From Neisseria sp. KEM232 (GTDB lineage: Bacteria; Pseudomonadota; Gammaproteobacteria; Burkholderiales; Neisseriaceae), in contig NZ_CP022527.1 in assembly GCF_002237445.1 (NCBI RefSeq), positions 1,736,001 through 1,800,000 of the forward strand: 64,000 nt of DNA. Direction: 5' to 3'. Position numbers and translations under genes: made by a program. Positions 17,112 to 25,242 of the stretch are shown here, one piece after another. Numbering within the stretch: position 1 is the first letter of the stretch; each line of letters starts with the position of its first letter. The notes under the pieces are model-generated. The model ran no database searches and was not told the origin of the DNA. It saw nothing but the letters and a program-made list of their open reading frames with translations.

Positions 17112-17495
17112 TTATGCGCGCGAGTGCAGGCCGATGCGGTTGCCTTCGCTGTCTTCGATAAAGGCGGCGTATCCGTTGGCGATGGGGTATTTGCCCTGCA
17201 GCAGTTTGCCGCCGGCGGCAACGGCGGCCTGCGCGGTGGCTTCGCAGTCGGCGCACTCGAAGAAAACGGTGGTGCCGCCGTGGCCTGTTGCGGTGTCGGC
17301 GGGGTCGTGCCAGAGCATGCCGCTGGTGCCGTGGCTCTGCCAGTTGGCGGGGAAAATGAAGAAGCGGTTGGCGCCCTCGGCTGCGCCCGCCTGTTGCAGG
17401 GTGAAGGCGAAGACGGTTTCGTAAAAGCGTTTGGCGCGGTCGAGGTCGGCGGCGCGGATACCGAACCAGGCGACGGGGTTTTGCGGGGTGTTCAT
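17112..17495 (-). CDS. VOC/glyoxalase-fold protein
   Basis: The 127-residue product has the two beta-alpha-beta-beta-beta modules of the vicinal-oxygen-chelate superfamily. The first is MNTPQNPVAWFGIRAADLDRA with KRFYETVFAFTL; the second is GTTVFFECADCEATAQAAVAAGGKLLQGKY ending in the usual IEDSEGNRIGLHS. It is like the uncharacterised YaeR/PhnB-type enzymes, with no clear substrate. Shine-Dalgarno AAAGGAAA precedes ATG 17495. It lies between pntA and pntB on the same strand, 71 bases before pntB, so it is probably co-transcribed. Confidence 0.8.
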   Translation of the reverse strand: MNTPQNPVAWFGIRAADLDRAKRFYETVFAFTLQQAGAAEGANRFFIFPANWQSHGTSGMLWHDPADTATGHGGTTVFFECADCEATAQAAVAAGGKLLQGKYPIANGYAAFIEDSEGNRIGLHSRA

Positions 17496-17568
17496 GGGTT
17501 TCCTTTCGCGGTGGGGTTTTCAGACGGCCTTGACGGAGCGGAGGCCGTCTGAAAACGGGTTTCGGGTT

Positions 17569-18189
17569 TCAGACGGCCTGAACGGCGCTGCTTTCCGCTG
17601 CCGCCTGTTCGTGGAACGCCCGTGCCTGGCGCTCGGCCTGTCTGCCCAAGTCGTCGAGCATAAAGCCGACGTATTCGGGAAAAATATAGGCGGAGCCGAG
17701 TTTGGCTTGTGCGGCTTCGGTGGCGGGCATCAGGCTGGGGATGGGGGTGGTCTGGTCGATTTCGCCGTCCCATCCGATGATGAAACGCTTTTCTTCATAG
17801 CGGATGGGGACAATCGGGCATTCGCGCTCGTGCCGCACGATGCACAGGGCTTGGCGGGTGAACACGTCGTACAGCCAGCCGTCGCCCCGGTCGGTGGAAA
17901 ACAGCAGAAAGGCCGACGGCTCGGCGGTTTCGAAACCGGTGGCGGTAACGTAGTCTTCGCCGCGCCGGACGTGCTCTTCAAGGGTGTAACACTCTTCGGT
18001 CAGCGGGGTGCGGCCGTAACGTTCGCCTGCGGCATGGCAGGCTTGGGCATGCGACCAGTTTTGGTAGCCGGCCGCTTTGGCGGCGGCGCCGAGCAGTGCG
18101 GACATCTGCCCGCCCTGTTTGGACTGCTGTTTTTTGGCCTGTGCGCGCAGGTGTTCCAGGGTTTCGCCGGTGGTGTGGATGTATTTCAT
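17569..18189 (-). CDS. Hypothetical protein with glyoxalase-related N-terminal helix motif
   Basis: The 206-residue cytosolic product is not one I can name. The N-terminal part (LRAQAKKQQ ... LGAAAKAAGYQNWSHAQA) resembles the short helical module annotated glyoxalase-related, in which a GYxNWSHA-like motif recurs. The rest is mixed alpha/beta with many aromatic and acidic residues. It ends in an Ala-rich tail that reads into a DUS (AVQAV). It lies between pntA and the VOC gene with DUS hairpins on both sides. Its own transcription unit is possible. Confidence 0.6.
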   Translation of the reverse strand: MKYIHTTGETLEHLRAQAKKQQSKQGGQMSALLGAAAKAAGYQNWSHAQACHAAGERYGRTPLTEECYTLEEHVRRGEDYVTATGFETAEPSAFLLFSTDRGDGWLYDVFTRQALCIVRHERECPIVPIRYEEKRFIIGWDGEIDQTTPIPSLMPATEAAQAKLGSAYIFPEYVGFMLDDLGRQAERQARAFHEQAAAESSAVQAV

Positions 18190-18212
18190 GTTTTGCTTTC
18201 GGTTTTCCTTAG

Positions 18213-18248
18213 AGGCCGTCTGAAAGCCTTTTTTCTTTCAGACGGCCT
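18213..18248 (-). terminator. Inverted DUS hairpin after pntA
   Basis: AGGCCGTCTGAAAG and CTTTCAGACGGCCT flank a T-rich loop, with a third DUS immediately to the right (18251). It lies between the pntA stop and the next leftward gene. Confidence 0.6.
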
Positions 18249-18260
18249 TTTTCAGACGGC

Positions 18261-19805
18261 CTATCCTTTGCGGAACATATTGAGCATGCGGCGGGTGACG
18301 AAGAAGCCGCCGAAGATGTTGACGCTGGCAATCAGCACGGCAAAGAAGGCGAGGAAAGAGACAAAGCCGTTGCCCTGGCCGATTTGCAGCAGCGCGCCGA
18401 CGACGATGATGCCGCTGATGGCGTTGGTGACCGACATCAGCGGGGTGTGCAGCGAGTGGCTGACGTTCCACACGACGTAGTAGCCGATGATGCAGGCGAG
18501 GATGAAGACGATGAAATGGTTGAGGAAGGCGGCGGGGGCAATCGCGCCCACCCACAGCACCAGCACGGCGGCAATCACGGCGGGGGCGAGTTTTTTCCAC
18601 GCGGGCACGGGCTTGGGCTCGGGCTTGGCGGCGGGGCTTTCAGACGGCCTCTGCGCCTGCTGCGGCGCGGCGGACACCTGAATCGGCGGCGGCGGGAAGG
18701 TGATTTCGCCGTCGCGGGTAACGGTCATGTTGCGGATAATGACGTCTTCAAAATCCAACGTGATTTCGCCGTCTTTGTTCGGGCTGAGCAGCTTGGTGAG
18801 GTTGACGAGGTTGGTGGCATAAAGCTGGGACGACTGTCCGGCCAGGCGGTTGGCCATGTCGGTGTAGCCGATGATTTTGACGCCGTTGTCGGTGACGAAG
18901 AGTTCGCCCGGGCGGGTCAGCTCGCAGTTGCCGCCGGTGGCCGCGGCCAGGTCGACAATCACCGAACCGGGTTTCATGCTTTCTACCATTGCGGCGGTTA
19001 TCAGCTTGGGCGCGGGTTTGCCGGGGATGGCGGCGGTGGTGATGATGATGTCGACCTCTTTGGCCTGCTCGGCAAACAGCTTCATTTCGGCGGCGATAAA
19101 TTCGTCGCTCATCACTTTGGCGTAGCCGTCGCCGCTGCCGCCGCTTTCCTGCGGGAAATCGAGTTTCAGGAACTTGCCGCCCATCGATTCGATTTGTTCG
19201 GCCACTTCGAGGCGGGTGTCAAACGCGCGCACCACCGCGCCCAGCGAGTTGGCCGTGCCGATAGCCGCCAAACCCGCCACGCCCGCGCCGATAACCAAAA
19301 CCTGCGCGGGCGGCACTTTGCCGGCGGCGGTAATCTGGCCGGTGAAGAAGCGGCCGAAGGCGTTGGCCGCTTCGATTACGGCACGGTAGCCCGAAATATT
19401 GGCCATCGACGAGAGGGCGTCGAGCGACTGGGCGCGGGAGATGCGCGGCACCATGTCCATCGCCAGTACGTTGATTTTCTTGTCGGCCAGTTTCTGCACC
19501 AGCTCGGGATTCTGCGCCGGCCAAATGAAGCTGACGAGCGTCTGCCCTTCTTTCAGACGGCCTGTCTCTTTGCCGTTGGGAGCGTTCACTTTGTAAATCA
19601 GCGGACATTTCCACACTTCGGCGGCGCTGCCGGTTTGCGCGCCTGCGGCTTCGTAGGCCGCGTCGTCAAAACTCGCGCCCAAGCCCGCGCCGGTTTCCAC
19701 CAGCACGTCGAAGCCGAGCTTTTTCAGCCCGGCCACGGTATCGGGGGTGCAGGCGGTTCGGGTTTCGCCTGCCAGGGTTTCTTTCGGGATGCCGATTTTC
19801 ATCAT
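18261..19805 (-). CDS. pntA: NAD(P) transhydrogenase subunit alpha
   Basis: PntA carries the NAD(H)-binding domain I and the first membrane helices of the transhydrogenase. The 514-residue product starts MMKIGIPKETLAGE, an alanine-dehydrogenase-like fold. It contains the dinucleotide fold VLVIGAGVAGLAAIGTA, VDIIITTAAIPGKPAPKLIT and GSVIVDLAAATGGN. A Pro/Ala-rich linker follows, then three to four membrane helices at the C-terminus (residues about 415-505). Length equals the E. coli-type single-chain alpha subunit. Shine-Dalgarno AAGGAG precedes the ATG. The second Met is an equally possible start. Confidence 0.95.
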   Translation of the reverse strand: MMKIGIPKETLAGETRTACTPDTVAGLKKLGFDVLVETGAGLGASFDDAAYEAAGAQTGSAAEVWKCPLIYKVNAPNGKETGRLKEGQTLVSFIWPAQNPELVQKLADKKINVLAMDMVPRISRAQSLDALSSMANISGYRAVIEAANAFGRFFTGQITAAGKVPPAQVLVIGAGVAGLAAIGTANSLGAVVRAFDTRLEVAEQIESMGGKFLKLDFPQESGGSGDGYAKVMSDEFIAAEMKLFAEQAKEVDIIITTAAIPGKPAPKLITAAMVESMKPGSVIVDLAAATGGNCELTRPGELFVTDNGVKIIGYTDMANRLAGQSSQLYATNLVNLTKLLSPNKDGEITLDFEDVIIRNMTVTRDGEITFPPPPIQVSAAPQQAQRPSESPAAKPEPKPVPAWKKLAPAVIAAVLVLWVGAIAPAAFLNHFIVFILACIIGYYVVWNVSHSLHTPLMSVTNAISGIIVVGALLQIGQGNGFVSFLAFFAVLIASVNIFGGFFVTRRMLNMFRKG

Positions 19806-19950
19806 TCGCTCCTTACGGTTGGCGGTTTAATCAAAAAAACTGTACGGCGGATCGCCGTTAACGTTGTTTAACCTTATAACCGAAACGCTTCCCCCCCGCA
19901 ACCGTTTTGCCGCTTTTGCACGCAGTTTGCCACCCGCAGCCGCGCTGCCT

Positions 19951-19956
19951 TACAAT
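19951..19956 (+). promoter_or_regulatory. Predicted -10 element of gloA
   Basis: TACAAT 40 bases before the gloA ATG, followed by a DUS (CGGCCGTCTGAAAA). No convincing -35. Confidence 0.4.
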
Positions 19957-19995
19957 CGGCCGTCTGAAAAACCACAACGAAAAAGGAACACGAAA

Positions 19996-20403
19996 ATGCG
20001 CCTGCTCCACACCATGCTGCGCGTCGGCGATTTGCAAAAATCGCTCGATTTCTACCAAAACGTCCTCGGCATGAAGCTGCTGCGGAAAAACGACTACCCC
20101 GAAGGCCGCTTCACGCTGGCCTTTGTCGGCTACGGCGAAGAGGCCGACAGCACCGTGCTCGAACTGACCCACAACTGGGACACGTCTGCCTACGATTTGG
20201 GCAACGCCTACGGCCACATCGCCATAGAGGTAGACGACGCCTACGCCGCCTGCGAAAAGGTCAAAGCCAAGGGCGGCAGGGTCACACGCGAGGCCGGGCC
20301 GATGATGCACGGCACAACGGTAATCGCCTTCGCCGAAGACCCCGACGGCTACAAAATCGAGTTTATCCAGAAAAACAGCGGCCGCGATTCGGTGCAATAC
20401 TGA
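19996..20403 (+). CDS. gloA: Lactoylglutathione lyase (glyoxalase I)
   Basis: Converts the methylglyoxal-glutathione hemithioacetal to S-lactoylglutathione. The 135-residue product matches the short Ni-dependent bacterial form. The metal ligands lie in MRLLHTMLRVGDLQKS (His5), VLELTHNW (Glu), YGHIAIEVDD (His) and DGYKIEFIQK (Glu). Shine-Dalgarno AAAAAGGAA precedes ATG 19996; the longer frame upstream reads through a DUS. Monocistronic, ended by a DUS hairpin, divergent from pntA. Confidence 0.95.
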   Translation: MRLLHTMLRVGDLQKSLDFYQNVLGMKLLRKNDYPEGRFTLAFVGYGEEADSTVLELTHNWDTSAYDLGNAYGHIAIEVDDAYAACEKVKAKGGRVTREAGPMMHGTTVIAFAEDPDGYKIEFIQKNSGRDSVQY

Positions 20404-20426
20404 TTTGATTCCGCCTGTGCGGCAGG

Positions 20427-20472
20427 AGGCCGTCTGAAAGCGCAGCTTCGGCGTTTCGCTTTCAGACGGCCT
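20427..20472 (+). terminator. Inverted DUS hairpin after gloA
   Basis: AGGCCGTCTGAAAGCG pairs with CGCTTTCAGACGGCCT. The loop contains GCAGCTTCGGCG, related to the CTTCAACGAAG insert seen in other DUS hairpins. Confidence 0.75.
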
Positions 20473-20574
20473 TTTCGCTGCACCGGCCAAAGGTTCTTCC
20501 CTCCGAGATGCCTGTTTTTCAGACGGCCTGTTGTCCCCGCCGCCGCACATGTTTGCCGCCGCTTAACCTTTGTA

Positions 20575-20604
20575 TTGACCGCTTAACCAAAATTAACTTA
20601 AAAT
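20575..20604 (+). promoter_or_regulatory. Predicted sigma-70 promoter of znuD
   Basis: TTGACC (-35) and TAAAAT (-10) with an 18-base spacer, about 40 bases before the znuD ATG. The AT-rich leader contrasts with the GC-rich surroundings. Confidence 0.6.
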
Positions 20605-20620
20605 TGTTATGGTATAACAA
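20604..20620. promoter_or_regulatory. Zur-type operator of znuD
   Basis: TTGTTAT-GGT-ATAACAA is a perfect 7+7 palindrome. It resembles the neisserial Zur box TGTTATnnnATAACA. It begins at the last base of the predicted -10, where a bound repressor would block polymerase. Zinc-dependent repression of znuD by Zur is established in meningococcus; its operation here is inference from the site. Confidence 0.8.
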
Positions 20621-20643
20621 GGTTAAGAAAGTGCAAACACGCC

Positions 20644-23178
20644 ATGTTCCATCAAAAAATCATCGTCTTATCCCTTCTCTCACTTCACGCCCTCGCCCGC
20701 GCCGAAACGGCCGACGATACCGGCACGCTGGACGAAGTCCGCGTCAGCGGCAAACGCAAACCCGTGCAAACCCTGCCTTTAACCGGCGGCCGCAAGGCCA
20801 GCGACGTCGTTATCGACGGCGAAAAATTCCACGCGCGTTCGGCCACTTTGGGCAACGCTCTGGCAAGCGAGCGCGGTGTGCACAGCAATCCTTTCGGCGG
20901 CGGCGCGAGTGCGCCGGTGATACGCGGTCAGGAAGGCGTGCGGGTGAAAATGCTGCAAAACGGTTCGGACGTTATCGATATGTCGGCCATCTCGCCCGAT
21001 CACGCGGTGGCCGCCGATACGCTGCTGGCCAAGCAGGTTGAGCTGGTGCGCGGCACGCCGACGCTGCTGTACGCTTCGGCTTCGCCCGCCGGCGTAGTGA
21101 ACGTGGCCGACGGCCGCATTCCCGAAAAGCAGCCTGAAAACGGCATCGAGGGTGAAATGCTGGTGCGTGCCGACTCGGCAAGCAAAGAACGTGCGGCCAC
21201 GGCGGGTGTTACGCTGGGCTTGGGCAGACATTTCGCACTGCGGCTGGAAGGTTTGAGCCGCAAATCCGATTTGTACAAAGTGCCGGGCGTGAAGCTGGAA
21301 GAAACGGTTTTCAGGCTGCCCGATTCCAACAACAAATCCCACGTCGGCACGGTCGGCCTGTCGTATGTGGGCAGCAAAGGCTATCTCGGCGCGGCTTACA
21401 GCTACCGCAAAGACGATTACGGCGTAGTCGGCCACAACCATATGTTCGACCCGTGCAGCGCGCACATTTTCGACCCCGAGAGCGAGAAAACGCTGAAAAA
21501 CCGCTACTACCTGCTGATGTATCCGCACCTGATGGACGACAGCGACCTCAACGAAAGCCTGCATTTCCACTGCGGCACGCCCTACGACGAAAACAAGCCG
21601 CACAGCCACGACAACGTTTACGGCCACAAACACGACCACAGCAGCCCCGGGCCGCAAATCGCCCTGTTTTCCAAACGCCTCGACCTGCGCGGCGAATGGC
21701 GCCAACCCTTTGCCGGATTCGACAAATTCAAAATCAGCGCGGCGCGCGCCGAATACCACCACGACGAACTGAACGACGGCAAGTTCTACACCGACCCCTT
21801 CTACCCCGAAAGCGAACAGAAACGCCGCGCCAAAACCGCCGCCAAGCGCAAAGGCCGCCCCGACACCGTGTTCGACAACAAAGGCTTCAACGCCCGCCTC
21901 GAAGCCTACCACGCGCCCGTGGCAGGCCGTCTGAAAGGCGTGTTCGGCGCACAATACCAAACCCAAAAAAGCAGCGCCGTCCGCCTGATGGAAGACCGCG
22001 ACGTCGAAAAAAACCGTTTCGCCCTTGTGCCCAACACCAACAGGCAATTCAGCCTGTTTGCCCTCGAGCAGCTCAAACTCGGCAACCTCACCCTCGAAGC
22101 AGGCGCGCGCTGGGAGCGGCAGACCGTTCCCGTCCACTACGACACCGACGCGCTCGAGCGGTTTATCAAACGCCGCGAAAGCAAAACCTTCCGCGCCGAA
22201 CGCCCCGACTTGAGCGCGTACCGGCAAAAAGCCCTTTCCTATTCCGGCACCGTATTGTGGGATTTCCACCCCGGCTACCGCCTCTCGCTCACCGCCTCGC
22301 ACAACGAACGCCTGCCCGCCCCGATGGAGCTGTACTACCACGGCAAACACCTGGCCACCAACTCCTTCGAGCACGGCAACAAAAACCTCAAAACCGAGCG
22401 TTCCAACAACTTTGAAATCGGCATCGCCCACCACGGCACGCGCCTGCACTACAAAATCAGCGCCTACCACAACCGCTTTGCCAACTACATCCACAACGAA
22501 AACCTGCACCGCAGCGGCAACCTCTTCATCCGCCGCTACAACCAGGCCGCCGCCCGCTTCAGCGGCCTCGAAGGCGAAATCGGCTTCCACATCACGCCCA
22601 AACACGAATTCACCCTGTTTGGCGACTACGTCAGAGGCCGTCTGAAAAAACTGCCCGCCATCACCGGCGAAAAAATCTACAGCCAACGCGAAGACTGCAC
22701 CGACGAAGACGGCGACCCGACCTACTGCGTACTGGGCACCGACACCCTGCCGCGCCCCGACCGCCACGCCGCCCGCGTGCCGCCCGCAAGGCTGGGTTTC
22801 CGCCTCGAGAGCGCTTTTGACAAACATTGGACGGCCAACCTCGAATACACCCGCGTCTTCGCCCAACGCCGCACCTCGCAGGGCATGTTCAGCAAAACCT
22901 ACCCCAAAGTCGATATGGACGACGAAGACATCAGCGACGAAGAAAAAGCGCACTCCGGCCGCCTGTATGCCGTACCCGTGCCCGAAGACTCCACGCGCGG
23001 CTACCACCTGGTCAACGCCGGCATCCGCTACAAAAACCGCATCGGCAAAGCCGACTACACCCTCTCGCTCGACGGCAACAACCTGCTGAACCAAAAAATC
23101 TACATCCACAACTCCTACCTGCCCTATGTGCCGCAGATGGGGCGCAACTTTGTGTTTGGTGTGAACGTGAAGTTTTGA
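20644..23178 (+). CDS. znuD: TonB-dependent outer-membrane zinc receptor ZnuD
   Basis: Imports zinc (and possibly haem) through the outer membrane using TonB energy. The 844-residue product has a signal peptide (ending ALARA-E), a TonB box-like DEVRVSGKRK, a plug domain (GVHSNPFGGG, APVIRGQEGVRVKML, VELVRGTPTLLYAS), then a 22-strand barrel ending in aromatic GRNFVFGVNVKF. A His/Asp/Cys-rich loop at about residues 262-336 (GHNHMFDPCSAHIFDP, LHFHCG, HSHDNVYGHKHDHSSP) is the zinc-capture loop typical of ZnuD. It is longer than the roughly 758-residue meningococcal protein, with extra loop sequence. Two in-gene uptake-like motifs near 21131 and 21308 are of the AGGCAGCCTGAA dialect, not AG-DUS, hinting at recombination with another Neisseriaceae genus. 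Confidence 0.93.
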   Translation: MFHQKIIVLSLLSLHALARAETADDTGTLDEVRVSGKRKPVQTLPLTGGRKASDVVIDGEKFHARSATLGNALASERGVHSNPFGGGASAPVIRGQEGVRVKMLQNGSDVIDMSAISPDHAVAADTLLAKQVELVRGTPTLLYASASPAGVVNVADGRIPEKQPENGIEGEMLVRADSASKERAATAGVTLGLGRHFALRLEGLSRKSDLYKVPGVKLEETVFRLPDSNNKSHVGTVGLSYVGSKGYLGAAYSYRKDDYGVVGHNHMFDPCSAHIFDPESEKTLKNRYYLLMYPHLMDDSDLNESLHFHCGTPYDENKPHSHDNVYGHKHDHSSPGPQIALFSKRLDLRGEWRQPFAGFDKFKISAARAEYHHDELNDGKFYTDPFYPESEQKRRAKTAAKRKGRPDTVFDNKGFNARLEAYHAPVAGRLKGVFGAQYQTQKSSAVRLMEDRDVEKNRFALVPNTNRQFSLFALEQLKLGNLTLEAGARWERQTVPVHYDTDALERFIKRRESKTFRAERPDLSAYRQKALSYSGTVLWDFHPGYRLSLTASHNERLPAPMELYYHGKHLATNSFEHGNKNLKTERSNNFEIGIAHHGTRLHYKISAYHNRFANYIHNENLHRSGNLFIRRYNQAAARFSGLEGEIGFHITPKHEFTLFGDYVRGRLKKLPAITGEKIYSQREDCTDEDGDPTYCVLGTDTLPRPDRHAARVPPARLGFRLESAFDKHWTANLEYTRVFAQRRTSQGMFSKTYPKVDMDDEDISDEEKAHSGRLYAVPVPEDSTRGYHLVNAGIRYKNRIGKADYTLSLDGNNLLNQKIYIHNSYLPYVPQMGRNFVFGVNVKF

Positions 23179-23204
23179 GGCCGTCTGAACGCAAGCAATA
23201 TCAA

Positions 23205-23242
23205 AGGCCGTCTGAAAACAGCTTGGCGCTTTCAGACGGCCT
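23205..23242 (+). terminator. Inverted DUS hairpin after znuD
   Basis: AGGCCGTCTGAAAACAGC pairs with GCGCTTTCAGACGGCCT and is followed by TTTTCG. An extra single DUS lies directly after the stop at 23179. Confidence 0.75.
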
Positions 23243-23286
23243 TTTCGATTTTGCCAAGACCGTGTTTTCAATTTGGCTTTAAGGCC

Positions 23287-23306
23287 GTTCCCGCCTTCGC
23301 GGGAAT
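23287..23306. repeat. dRS3-type repeat
   Basis: GTTCCC-GCCTTCGC-GGGAAT, the same variant and right flank (GACGTTTC) as the copy at 2819. It begins the 420-bp gene-free gap between znuD and the GST gene. Confidence 0.75.
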
Positions 23307-23360
23307 GACGTTTCCGAAATTTATCGGCACAACAGAATCCCCCCACCGGTACCCTTCGGG

Positions 23361-23473
23361 GCGCGCTGGGGTGGGGGTCTGGCACCGTTACAGCTTGCAC
23401 GGCAGCATATGCAGTTCTGCGAACTACCTCCCCCTCCCAACCCTCCCCGCGCTTGGGCGCAGGGGAGGGAGTT
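23361..23473. repeat. G/C-run intergenic repeat, paired arms
   Basis: The left part GCTGGGGTGGGGGTCT and the right part CCCCCTCCCAACCCTCCCCGC are opposite-strand versions of the G-rich repeat at 15391. They enclose about 45 bases of unremarkable sequence. The same architecture occurs at 42330-42473. No gene in this gap. Confidence 0.55.
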
Positions 23474-23601
23474 TGGTGCACGGGGGATTTTCGGTTTCAG
23501 AAACGTCATTCCCTCCCCTGCGCTTGGGTGCAGATAAAGGAGAAAAAGGCCGTCTGAAACCCTAAAACGGGCTCTCAGACGGCCTTTGGGTATGACGCGC
23601 T

Positions 23602-24234
23602 TTACGGGTTGTTCATTTGCGCCAGTTTTTCCTGTACCCAAGCCATGGTTTCGCCGAAGGCGGCGCGCTCGGTGTGGCGGTTGATGTATTGCTCGAACAC
23701 GTCGCAGGCGAGGCCGGGTACGGGCATGACGCGGGTGAATTGTGCCAGCAGCATGGCGTAATAAATGTCGAGTGCGGAAAAACGGTTGCCGACGATAAAC
23801 TCGCGTGCGGCCAAATGTCGGCGCAGCGTGCCGAAGGCGGTGTCGAAGTCGCCGTAGCCGATGGTGTTGCGCCGCTCTTCGCTGCTTTGAATTTGGTTAC
23901 GGCGGTCGAAGGCGGCGTATTCCAGTTGCAGGGCGAAGCAGAGCCAGCGGTAGTATTCGCCGCGCGCCAGCGTGCCTGCGGCGGGAATCAGGTTCTTTTC
24001 GGGAAACTGCTCGGCTAGAAAGGTAACGATGGCGGCGGTTTCGGTGATAACCGTATCGCCCGCTTTGAGCGCGGGCACTTTGCCCATCGGATTGACGGCG
24101 AGGTATTCGGCGGATTTCATCGCTTCGCCGAAGGGCAGCAATACGGTGTCAAAGGCTGCGCCGCATTCTTTGAGCATCCAAACTACGATGGTGCCGCGCG
24201 ATTGGGGGTAGGTGTAGAGGGTGAGCTTGTTCAT
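23602..24234 (-). CDS. Glutathione S-transferase family protein
   Basis: The 210-residue product has an N-terminal thioredoxin-like GST domain (MNKLTLYTYPQSRGTIVVWM, then NPMGKVPALKAGDTVITETAAIVTFL with the GSH-binding cis-Pro and E-T/S residues). An all-helical C-terminal domain follows (FIVGNRFSALDIYYAM includes the N-capping box). Shine-Dalgarno AAAGGAAA precedes ATG 24234; the frame continues upstream but across a DUS pair. Substrate unknown. It follows a WYL-domain regulator on the same strand 119 bases away, with a DUS hairpin (24303-24342) between them. Confidence 0.88.
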   Translation of the reverse strand: MNKLTLYTYPQSRGTIVVWMLKECGAAFDTVLLPFGEAMKSAEYLAVNPMGKVPALKAGDTVITETAAIVTFLAEQFPEKNLIPAAGTLARGEYYRWLCFALQLEYAAFDRRNQIQSSEERRNTIGYGDFDTAFGTLRRHLAAREFIVGNRFSALDIYYAMLLAQFTRVMPVPGLACDVFEQYINRHTERAAFGETMAWVQEKLAQMNNP

Positions 24235-24353
24235 GGGGTTTCCTTTGTTGTGGGTAACGGGGCGAGTATAGGCGCGGCGGTTGACAGCTTTTGTCAGCAG
24301 CGTTTCAGACGGCCTTTTTGCAGCGGCAGGCCGTCTGAAAGCCCGTGGTTCCT

Positions 24354-25058
24354 TCAAATTTCAAACGCCGACAAATCCAGCCCTTCGCGTTTGAGCCATT
24401 GGCGCAGCAGCACCATGCGCTCGGCGGGGAACGCGCTGCCCGTAGCGGGGCGGGCGATGCGGTCGGTGCGGAAATGGCGGAAATCCTGCCGCATTTCGCA
24501 CCATGCCGCCAGCACGCGGGCATCGTCGAAATAGCCCACGGCCAGCGGCCATACCGTGCGGCGGGTGGCGTTTTTCGCGGCATCGGTGTAATCGAACGAG
24601 AGCGCGAGGTTGCCGCGCATGGCGGCGCGAATCAGCGCGAGGGTTTCGCTTTCGACGGGGGAGGCCGTCTGAATGCGGCTGAGTGGGTAAAGCGACTGGC
24701 TGTCGATGCGTTCGCGCAGCTTGGGCGGCAGCGCGGCATGGATTTTCGCCAGCGAGGAGCGGGCGTGTTGCGCCATTTCGCCGTCGGCATTGGCCGCCGC
24801 CCAACGCATTCCGAACACGAGTGCCTCGATTTCCGCTTCGTCAAACATCAAAGGCGGCAGGCCGAAATCGCCGCGCAACACAAAGCCCAAACCCGCTTCG
24901 CCGCGTATGTCCGCACCCTGTGTGCACAAATCGGCAATATCGCGGTACACCGTGCGCGCGCTCACGTTCAGACGGCCTGCCAGCGTTTCGGCGGTAACGG
25001 GATGGCGGCGGCGGCGCAGCAGATCGAGCAGGGCAAGGAGGCGTTGGCTTTTGTTCAT
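24354..25058 (-). CDS. YafY-type transcriptional regulator (HTH + WYL)
   Basis: The 234-residue product has an N-terminal DeoR-like helix-turn-helix (LLDLLRRRRHPVTAETLAGR, VSARTVYRDIADL). A WYL ligand-sensing domain follows (about 140-215; ALSFDYTDAAKNATRRTVWPL, GYFDDARVLAAWCEMRQDFR). WYL regulators respond to nucleic-acid-derived or small-molecule ligands. The neighbouring GST gene is a plausible target (inference from adjacency). Shine-Dalgarno GGAAAA precedes ATG 25058. Confidence 0.88.
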   Translation of the reverse strand: MNKSQRLLALLDLLRRRRHPVTAETLAGRLNVSARTVYRDIADLCTQGADIRGEAGLGFVLRGDFGLPPLMFDEAEIEALVFGMRWAAANADGEMAQHARSSLAKIHAALPPKLRERIDSQSLYPLSRIQTASPVESETLALIRAAMRGNLALSFDYTDAAKNATRRTVWPLAVGYFDDARVLAAWCEMRQDFRHFRTDRIARPATGSAFPAERMVLLRQWLKREGLDLSAFEI

Positions 25059-25145
25059 ATTTGGTTTTCCGGTCGGAGGGCGGGCGGTTCAAATAGAGAA
25101 AGGCCGTCTGAAACGCGCTGCGCGGCGGCGGGTTTCAGACGGCCT

Positions 25146-25219
25146 TAGGGTCTGTTGACGATCAGCCTTGCGGCGGTGTTTGGGCAAAAATACCCGCAAG
25201 CCGAATGTCAACAGACCCT
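25146..25219. repeat. MITE-like repeat, internally deleted copy (74 bp)
   Basis: It starts TAGGGTCTGTTGACGATC and ends AATGTCAACAGACCCT. It keeps the GCGGCGGTGTTTGGGCAAAAATACCCGCAAG interior seen at 47497 but lacks the middle. It lies between the WYL gene's upstream DUS hairpin (near 25100-25147) and the lepB stop codon. Confidence 0.8.
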
Positions 25220-25242
25220 GCCGTTGATGAAAACAAAGCGGC

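Noticed and set aside
20779..23481. 900-codon open frame on the minus strand
   Set aside because: It is antisense to znuD, whose frame has a signal peptide, plug, barrel and regulated promoter; high GC keeps the opposite frame open.
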